NCBI GenBank assembly: GCA_001915545.1
Contig: MNQS01000182.1
Location: forward strand, 1 to 22,067
Source: Bacteroides sp. 43_108
GTDB taxonomy: Bacteria; Bacteroidota; Bacteroidia; Bacteroidales; Bacteroidaceae
Reading direction: 5' to 3'
Length of the DNA: 22,067 bases
The notes under the pieces are model-generated. The model did not search any database, was not told the origin of the DNA, and saw only the letters and a program-made list of their open reading frames with translations. Both the position numbers and the translations under genes were made by a program. Every line of letters starts with the position of its first letter. Position 1 is the stretch's first letter. Below are positions 16,235 to 22,067 of this stretch, one piece after another.

Positions 16235-17131
16235 TTAATATCCTTGTTTCTTCAGATAATTATATTCCTCTTCAGAAATCCATTCAACTACAGTCGGGTA
16301 TGTACCTAACGGACCTGCTGATTCGTATCCTTCCACATAGAAAGTATGATACAGCAGAGCAAATCCCTGACATACATTAAAGTATGAAGCCACCCCAGTA
16401 TAAGGCACAGCCAAAATCATATCCGCACCCAATACAGCTCCGCCTGTAACTTCAGATAATTTGGTAACAGCCTGAGTTTCCATCTCAACTTTGGGGTCAA
16501 GTGGTTTCTGCGTATTAAAACTGATTTTCAAGTCCATTCCATCCAAGAAGAAATCATTAATGATTACCCCATTTTCCTTTTCCGGATCTTGTTCCACAGT
16601 CACCACGCGGAAACTTGTATTCGGCATATAATCTGCAAAGAAATTAGAAGTTACCTTAGCATATCCGACAAACCGCTGAACGTTAAACGGGCAAATTTTC
16701 ACAAGTTGTACCTTCGTCTCATCTCCATATATATCCCAGATTTTATCTTGTGGCGCAACCAGTCTCAAATTAATACCCAAAGAGTCTGTATCCTCAAAGT
16801 TATCATAAAATCCTTTGACTTTTACAGAAGAAGCCAACTCACCAGCCTTAATGGTGACAGAGTTTGACTGCAGTTCATAATGCAATCCTTCAATTGCATT
16901 ACTTCCTTTATCAACTACCTCTACGGCGTAAGTACGATCATAGTCGCATGCCGTAGTAGCAGATATAGGAATATCATAATAGGTCTCTGAGTTTTGTATA
17001 GCAATGGTCTGCAACGAATCAGAAAACATCACATAATCAGGACCCGCATAGGAAACACGATCTTCACTGCATCCGACAAATAATGTGGCAGCAAAGGCAA
17101 ATATTCCTAATTTTCCGAAAAATCTTTTCAT
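16235..17131 (-). CDS. SusD-adjacent surface lipoprotein with N-terminal Calx-beta-like domain
   Basis: The 298-residue predicted surface lipoprotein has its lipobox cysteine at C21 (LFVGC) and mature start CSEDR. Residues of about 33-140 resemble a Calx-beta/Ig-like domain typical of Bacteroidetes SusD-linked lipoproteins (YDIPISATTACDYDRTYAVEV, GLHYELQSNSVTIKAGELAS). The C-terminal half (about 145-298) is beta-rich with an EWISEEEYNYLKKQGY end. This overall layout matches the DUF4984/DUF4843-type proteins encoded right after susD in many loci; the exact family needs a profile search. It lies 23 nt downstream of susD and 25 nt upstream of the BACON-like gene. The likely role is ligand binding at the SusC/SusD complex (inference). 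Confidence 0.82.
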   Translation of the reverse strand: MKRFFGKLGIFAFAATLFVGCSEDRVSYAGPDYVMFSDSLQTIAIQNSETYYDIPISATTACDYDRTYAVEVVDKGSNAIEGLHYELQSNSVTIKAGELASSVKVKGFYDNFEDTDSLGINLRLVAPQDKIWDIYGDETKVQLVKICPFNVQRFVGYAKVTSNFFADYMPNTSFRVVTVEQDPEKENGVIINDFFLDGMDLKISFNTQKPLDPKVEMETQAVTKLSEVTGGAVLGADMILAVPYTGVASYFNVCQGFALLYHTFYVEGYESAGPLGTYPTVVEWISEEEYNYLKKQGY

Positions 17132-17154
17132 CGTTATTCCTTTATATTATTTCG

Positions 17155-18669
17155 TTATTTATTACTTTCATTTGGCTCAATAGCAGAACCCGGCAAATCA
17201 AGCTCATGCTGAGGAATCGGCCATACAAACAATGGATTACCTGCCTCGATTTTCAAGCTGCTTCCATCGCTCACACTTTGTTCCTGCGGCTTACGTTCAA
17301 AACCTTTACCCCAACGTTTCAAGTCCTGCAAACGGAATCCTTCCATGAACAACTCACGGAGACGTTCCTTGTCAATCTCGTCCAGCCAATTTTCTGCAGT
17401 CAGAGTAGCAGAACCATACGTTTGATAACGTGCCTGACACAAGGTAGAAATATCTGCAGATGCCTTTCCAAAGTCTTCCTTCCGACAATATGCTTCTGCA
17501 CGAATCAGATACTGTTCAGACAAGCGGAATACTTTCGGCATATTCACATGATAAATACGGTAATTGGAAACAAATTCCATGTTTCCATAATACTTCACCA
17601 GCAAAGGCCAAACCAAACCATGAGAGTATCCAGTTGGCATGTCTTGGAAGAAAGAAATATAACGCAAGTCATTTCCTTCGTACGTGTTCAACGCAGCTTG
17701 TCCAGGCACATAATCCGGACGATAGCTGATTTCGTCAAAATTCAAAAAAACCTGCCCCAGTGCGCCACCATAAGATGTGGGCAAGAAGCCGACTTTCCAG
17801 ATAGTCTCAGTAGAGGCATCATATTTCCACATGTAGTCATAATAGGACATATCGTTTGTATAGACTGTAGTGGCGCTTGACAGCAAATATAGCTTACTGT
17901 CAATCAGCTCAGAAGAATACTTAATCGCATTATCCCAGTCCTGCATATAAAGGTATACACGGGCCATCAGCGCCTGCACCGTAAACTCATTAAAATAGGG
18001 CGAATCATAATAGTCGGATGCCACAAGCGTAGTGCCTTCCTCCGGTTCCAAGTAATCATAAGCTTTTGCCAAATCATCCAGAACAAACTGGTATGAATCA
18101 TACAAAGAAGCACGCTTCATTTCACCCGGATTAGAATAGCTTGACACAAGCACCACACCCAATTCATCCTTGGCTGTAGCCGGATCGTATGCCTTGCAGA
18201 AACATTTAATTAATTCTGAATAAGCCAATGCACGAGCAAAATGCACCTCTCCCTTATAGGCTTCCAACTTCTCGTAAGCATCGTCATCTACAAGGTCATT
18301 CTCCCACTTGGCCACTTGTTCAAAGAAAAAGTTACAGTCACCAATCACTTTGTAAAGCGAGCCGTAAACTGCTTCAATATCTGCATTCGTAGGATTAATG
18401 TTCCAACGCCAGATATCACCATAAGTATTGGAATAGCCATTTACTGCGTATACTAAATCAGACTGGATGTCAGGCAGCAAAGTCAAATTACCGCTATACA
18501 AATAGCGGCTCATAAAGTCTGAGTAAATTCCCATGACAGCCTGATTGGCTTCTTCCACTGTAGTAATGGATTGATCAGCCAGAATAGCATGTGTAGGGTC
18601 CTTGTCCAAACATGAAGTAGAGAACAACATCGCCGCTACTCCTAACAAATATATTTTAAAGTTTCTCAT
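17155..18669 (-). CDS. susD-like: SusD/RagB-family outer-membrane nutrient-binding lipoprotein
   Basis: The 504-residue lipoprotein has its lipobox cysteine at C20 (FSTSC) followed by LDKDP, as is usual for SusD. The N-terminal TPR-containing half shows SITTVEEANQAVMGIYSDF. The C-terminal signature of the family is clear: FRLSEQYLIRAEAYCRKEDF, then ERLRELFMEGFRLQDLKRWG and the final VWPIPQHEL. It forms the hinged lid over the SusC barrel and binds ligand at the surface. It lies 15 nt downstream of susC. SusD-family members bind glycans, and RagB-type members bind peptides. The protease in this operon favours peptides here, but the sequence alone does not decide. Confidence 0.96.
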   Translation of the reverse strand: MRNFKIYLLGVAAMLFSTSCLDKDPTHAILADQSITTVEEANQAVMGIYSDFMSRYLYSGNLTLLPDIQSDLVYAVNGYSNTYGDIWRWNINPTNADIEAVYGSLYKVIGDCNFFFEQVAKWENDLVDDDAYEKLEAYKGEVHFARALAYSELIKCFCKAYDPATAKDELGVVLVSSYSNPGEMKRASLYDSYQFVLDDLAKAYDYLEPEEGTTLVASDYYDSPYFNEFTVQALMARVYLYMQDWDNAIKYSSELIDSKLYLLSSATTVYTNDMSYYDYMWKYDASTETIWKVGFLPTSYGGALGQVFLNFDEISYRPDYVPGQAALNTYEGNDLRYISFFQDMPTGYSHGLVWPLLVKYYGNMEFVSNYRIYHVNMPKVFRLSEQYLIRAEAYCRKEDFGKASADISTLCQARYQTYGSATLTAENWLDEIDKERLRELFMEGFRLQDLKRWGKGFERKPQEQSVSDGSSLKIEAGNPLFVWPIPQHELDLPGSAIEPNESNK

Positions 18670-18684
18670 CGTTGTCTTCAGCTT

Positions 18685-21618
18685 TTAAAAATTCAATTCT
18701 ACACCCAAAGTAAACTGACGTGACATAGGATACTGTGCACGGTATATATTAGAAGAAAATTCCGGATCAAGTCCGGTGAACTTAGTAAATGTCAATAAGT
18801 TCTGTCCTTGTACATATACACGTGCTCCGTTAAAGAATTTCGTACTTTTCAATACACTCTGAGGAAGATTGTAAGAAAGCATCAGGTTCTTCAAACGCAG
18901 GAAAGAAGCATTTTCCAGGTAATGGGTATCAAACTGAGGAGTAACTCCATGACGCGGAATGTCTGTCACATCCCCGGGTTCTTTCCAGCGGTCATAAAGC
19001 AAACGTTTTGACTGGTTGTAAGAAGTATACAAACCATTACTTTCGTCCATAATGCGGTCATTGTTATACGCCCAACGGTCGGCCATCCAGCTGAACTGTG
19101 CAGAAAGCATCAAGCCCTTCCATGAAAGGGTTGTTCCGAAACCTCCTTGCCACGGAGCAACGAAACTCTTTCCTTCAATCAGCACACGGTCTTCTTCGCT
19201 GAACACATTGGTTATTTCACCGTCTTTAGTATACCAGAGTGCATCTCCGTTTGCCGGATTCACACCTGCATAACGTACCATGTAGAAGTTTGCTACATCA
19301 TGTCCTACCGCATACATGTTTACGTTGCTGTCTACATACTGATCGATTCCGTTATAAAGTTCCGTAAGCTTGTTCTTATTGTAAGAAGCATTGGCAAACA
19401 CATTCCATGTAAAATCTTTTGTACGAATGATGTCAGCATCTACCGAGAGCTCGATACCACGGTTAACCATTGCACCTACGTTATCCCAATAAGCTCCGTA
19501 ACCTCCGTCTGCATAACTTACCGGTACCTGCATCAACATATCAGAAGTCAGCTTATTATAGAACTCTGCCGTAAAGTTTACGCGATTAAAAAAGCCCAGA
19601 CGCAATCCTACGTTAGTAGTCCAAAGCTTTTCCCAGGTAAGATTCTCATTTCCACGCTGTGAGGGTTTGATACCTGTTTCACCCAAATAGTTAGAGCTAC
19701 CCGTTACCAAAGCCAGATGTTCATAGTTAGAAATAGAGGAGTTACCAGAAGTACCTGTACTGAAAGTCAACTGAGCATTGGTAAGCCAGTCGTAACCTTC
19801 AAAGAATTCTTCCTTCTTGAAATCCCACATCAATCCTACAGACCAGAATCCGGCCCAACGATTATCTTTACCAAAACGTGAAGAAGCATCTGCACGTACA
19901 GAGAAATCTGCATAATATTTACCATCCAGGTTATACTCGCCACGGCCAAAGAAAGACAAGAATGCATATTCTGTAGTAGAATCCCCCCATGAACCAGCAA
20001 ATGAGCCTGATGAAAGATTAACCAATGCATCATTGTTCTGCTTGCTTGTGGTTACATTGAAATTCTCTGAATGATAATTCACGCCTTCCTGTCCCAACAT
20101 AAAGTTAAAGTCATGACGGTTTTTCAGGTTAAAGTGATAATTAACCGTATTAGTAATGGTCAGAGTAAGATTATCCAAAGATGAACGTCCAGCGCTACCC
20201 AACCCTGCATTCAAAGAGTAACTCGGAGTAGAAGTCGAGAAAGCAGTATCATGTGAATAGTCCACTCCAAACTGTGAACGGATGGTAAGGCCTTCTATCG
20301 GAGTCACTTCAGCAAAAACCGATGAAATCACTTTATAGGTTTTATATGTAATCGGATTGTTAGTCAACCATTCAATAGGGTTCACTCCGCTCCCTTTCCA
20401 GGTTCCATCATTGGTAGAGGCCAAAGAACCGTCCTCATTATAAGGGTTCCAGTAAGGCAGCATAAAGTGTGAAGCAGAAATAGGTGCATAAATTGCATAA
20501 TCTCCATCCACAGCCTGCTCGGTTTCCTGATAAGCAAGCATGGTACTTGTTCCTAATTTTAGCCATTCTTTTGCACGGTTTTCCACATTGGCACGTACAT
20601 TATAACGACGGAAAGAAGAACCGAAAGTAATACCATCCTGATCAAAGAATCCTCCAGAAACATAATAGTTGGTCTTATCAGTAGCGCCATTTACAGAAAG
20701 TTCATAACTCTGGGTAGGAGCATTGTTGTTAAACACTTCATCCATCCAGTTTACGTCTATGCCTTTCACCTTATCATAATATTCATCACCGAGGTCAAGA
20801 CCGATTTCTTTTTCATACTGTATACGCTCTGTCGTATTCATCATGTCCCAGTTGCTTCCAGCCAGCTGTGAGAATCCCCACTGACCACGGAAAGTGACAT
20901 TGGCATCTCCGACATTGCGTCCACGCTTAGTAGTAATCACCACTACCCCATTGGCAGCACGCGCTCCATAAATAGAAGTAGAAGAAGCATCTTTCAACAC
21001 AGAGATACTCTCGATGTCACTAGGGTTAATTGAATTAAAACTTGATGATTCCACAGGCACTCCATCCAAGATAAACAACGGAGTTGTTCCAGAGTTAATA
21101 GAGTTAGTACCACGAATCTGGAAAGTAGCCGCACGGCTAGGCTCACCAGAGGCGGCCATTACAGTCAATCCCGGAGTTTGTCCCTGCAATGCCTGATCAA
21201 AGCTGGCTGTAGGTACATTTTCCAGTTTTTCACTTTTCACAGTCGATACAGAACCAGCAATGGTACCTTTCTTACGCACACCATACGCTACGACTACTAC
21301 ATCGTCAATCATCTGTGAGTCGTCCAGCATAGTTACATTCAGTACGCCGGTACGTGAATTTACTTTCAGTTCCTGCGTCTGCATACCGATATAAGAGAAG
21401 ACCAAAGTAGCTTCGCCACCTTGAATCTGCAGCTCATAGTTACCATCAATATCGGTAACCACTCCATTAGTAGTTCCTTTTTGCAGGATAGATACTCCAA
21501 TCAGCGGTTCATTGCCTGTCTTCGACACGACATTACCCTTAACCCTATACGACTGGGCTAAAGCAGACTGAATACCTAACACTGCAAAAAAGAGTAACCA
21601 AAGACTAAATCTTTTCAT
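18685..21618 (-). CDS. susC-like: SusC/RagA-family TonB-dependent outer-membrane transporter
   Basis: The 977-residue transporter has a signal peptide (cut near residue 22, ALAQ). A carboxypeptidase-regulatory-like domain follows (24-98, VKGNVVSKTGNEPLIGVS), then a TonB-box-like segment (DDVVVVAYGVRKKG, 105-118). The plug (about 120-235) carries the SusC signatures QIRGTNSIN and LFILDGVP, plus VLKDASSTSIYGARAANGVV. A 22-strand barrel ends in aromatic FTLGVELNF. It imports the ligand captured by SusD using TonB energy. The N terminus goes straight to the regulatory-like domain with no STN domain, so it should not signal directly to an anti-sigma factor. It is the first gene of the nine-gene operon, with a 449-nt non-coding region upstream. 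Confidence 0.97.
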   Translation of the reverse strand: MKRFSLWLLFFAVLGIQSALAQSYRVKGNVVSKTGNEPLIGVSILQKGTTNGVVTDIDGNYELQIQGGEATLVFSYIGMQTQELKVNSRTGVLNVTMLDDSQMIDDVVVVAYGVRKKGTIAGSVSTVKSEKLENVPTASFDQALQGQTPGLTVMAASGEPSRAATFQIRGTNSINSGTTPLFILDGVPVESSSFNSINPSDIESISVLKDASSTSIYGARAANGVVVITTKRGRNVGDANVTFRGQWGFSQLAGSNWDMMNTTERIQYEKEIGLDLGDEYYDKVKGIDVNWMDEVFNNNAPTQSYELSVNGATDKTNYYVSGGFFDQDGITFGSSFRRYNVRANVENRAKEWLKLGTSTMLAYQETEQAVDGDYAIYAPISASHFMLPYWNPYNEDGSLASTNDGTWKGSGVNPIEWLTNNPITYKTYKVISSVFAEVTPIEGLTIRSQFGVDYSHDTAFSTSTPSYSLNAGLGSAGRSSLDNLTLTITNTVNYHFNLKNRHDFNFMLGQEGVNYHSENFNVTTSKQNNDALVNLSSGSFAGSWGDSTTEYAFLSFFGRGEYNLDGKYYADFSVRADASSRFGKDNRWAGFWSVGLMWDFKKEEFFEGYDWLTNAQLTFSTGTSGNSSISNYEHLALVTGSSNYLGETGIKPSQRGNENLTWEKLWTTNVGLRLGFFNRVNFTAEFYNKLTSDMLMQVPVSYADGGYGAYWDNVGAMVNRGIELSVDADIIRTKDFTWNVFANASYNKNKLTELYNGIDQYVDSNVNMYAVGHDVANFYMVRYAGVNPANGDALWYTKDGEITNVFSEEDRVLIEGKSFVAPWQGGFGTTLSWKGLMLSAQFSWMADRWAYNNDRIMDESNGLYTSYNQSKRLLYDRWKEPGDVTDIPRHGVTPQFDTHYLENASFLRLKNLMLSYNLPQSVLKSTKFFNGARVYVQGQNLLTFTKFTGLDPEFSSNIYRAQYPMSRQFTLGVELNF

Positions 21619-21767
21619 CTTTTGCCTGTTATAAATAATTAATGATTAAATAAAAAAGTTCTGATTAAGCAAAATAATACAAACACCAACTTTGCTAACT
21701 TTTTCAAAGCCAGATACAATTACTCAAGCATTCATGAAATGAACACTGAAAAAGAGAAATATAAAAA

Positions 21768-21797
21768 CGGAATACCAAAGAAAAATCTGATATTCCG
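21768..21797 (-). terminator. Terminator-like hairpin inside the susC leader, possible attenuator
   Basis: Read on the minus strand, CGGAATATC (21797-21789) pairs with GGTATTCCG (21776-21768). The stem is 9 bp with one G-U and a 12-nt loop, and TTTTTATATTTCTC follows. This has intrinsic terminator form, although the stem is short and AT-rich. An upstream copy, GGTATTTCG (21846-21838), could pair with the first arm instead. It would lie inside the leader if transcription starts near 21914. Confidence 0.4.
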
Positions 21798-21920
21798 ATA
21801 AAATTATTGTTAGAATGAATCGCGAGATTTTACGTTACGAAATACCAGTTCTTGATTATTAACCCCAACAATCATATAAAATGAATTTATACTCATATCT
21901 ATCTATATAATTTTAAGTCA

Positions 21921-21928
21921 CAAAGATA
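21921..21928 (-). promoter_or_regulatory. Predicted -7 box for the Sus-like operon
   Basis: The minus strand reads TATCTTTG, a perfect match to TAnnTTTG. No TTTG -33 box lies about 20 nt upstream, so the promoter probably needs an activator. The inferred start near 21914 gives a 5' leader of about 295 nt. Confidence 0.45.
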
Positions 21929-21978
21929 TATAAAAAACTATAACATGATATATTTTACCTATCACTTTTAACAATACT

Positions 21979-21996
21979 TCGGTAAATTTTTACCGA
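21979..21996. promoter_or_regulatory. 18-bp palindrome, candidate operator
   Basis: TCGGTAAATTTTTACCGA has two 8-bp arms around a 2-bp centre. It is centred about 63 bp upstream of the predicted -7 box. A related half-site recurs on the plus strand as TTTTACCTAT (21953-21962) against TTTTACCGAT (21988-21997), 35 bp apart with one mismatch. Confidence 0.4.
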
Positions 21997-22067
21997 TAAA
22001 TTAAAATTAAACATAGAATCGGCATAATCCGGTTCAAAATTATATTCAAGAGATCATTGAAATACTG

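Larger units (their letters stand above)
21619..22067 (-). promoter_or_regulatory. Non-coding susC upstream region and 5' leader
   Basis: This 449-nt AT-rich stretch contains no open reading frame I would call a gene. From upstream to downstream on the minus strand it holds a palindrome (21996-21979), a related half-site (21962-21953), a -7 box (21928-21921) and a predicted leader of about 295 nt with a terminator-like hairpin (21797-21768). The last 40 nt before the susC start are A/T-rich with only weak Shine-Dalgarno character. The regulator itself is not in the window. Confidence 0.6.

Overview
The window looks like a chromosomal segment of a gut-type Bacteroidales bacterium (Bacteroides/Phocaeicola-like). 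Support comes from a SusC/SusD pair, BACON-domain lipoproteins, Bacteroidetes-type promoter boxes (TTTG ... TAnnTTTG), weak Shine-Dalgarno signals and acidic residues after the lipobox cysteine. The species cannot be named from the sequence alone. There are no tRNA or rRNA genes, no IS element and no CRISPR array.

Left part (1-6650, about 50% GC in sampled lines). Positions 39-142 hold a non-coding array of five small hairpin palindromes spaced exactly 22 bp apart. A forward gamma-class carbonic anhydrase-like gene (380-910) follows, with a recognisable promoter. It converges on a reverse operon (4156 to 987) encoding a membrane histidine kinase, an OmpR-family response regulator and a low-specificity threonine aldolase. 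A shared hairpin terminator (913-965) separates the two. Divergent from the kinase is a forward gene (4311-6596) for an outer-membrane beta-barrel protein. The divergent gap carries three TTAAC repeats at exact 11-bp spacing just upstream of a good -7 box, which is the expected layout of a response-regulator-activated promoter.

Right part (6677-22067, about 33-40% GC in sampled lines). This is one long reverse-strand operon of nine genes in transcription order: SusC, SusD, a small surface lipoprotein, a BACON-like lipoprotein, a DUF4458-type leucine-rich-repeat lipoprotein, a BACON plus LRR lipoprotein, a subtilisin-family (S8) protease lipoprotein, a DUF1573 protein and a small lipoprotein. 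Most gaps are 2-25 nt. One larger gap, before the protease gene, holds a hairpin. The operon ends at a hairpin terminator (6608-6647). It has SusC/SusD but no glycosidase, lyase or sulfatase. Its only recognisable enzyme is a protease, and LRR and BACON domains supply binding surfaces. I infer a locus for capture, cleavage and import of protein or peptide (possibly glycoprotein) substrates at the cell surface. Seven of its products are predicted lipoproteins with acidic mature N-termini that fit surface export.

The 449-nt region upstream of susC has no gene. It contains a -7 box, an 18-bp palindrome with a nearby direct half-repeat, and a terminator-like hairpin in the predicted leader. The first arm of that hairpin could alternatively pair with an upstream copy of the second arm, so a transcription attenuator is possible. 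No regulator for the Sus-like operon lies in the window.
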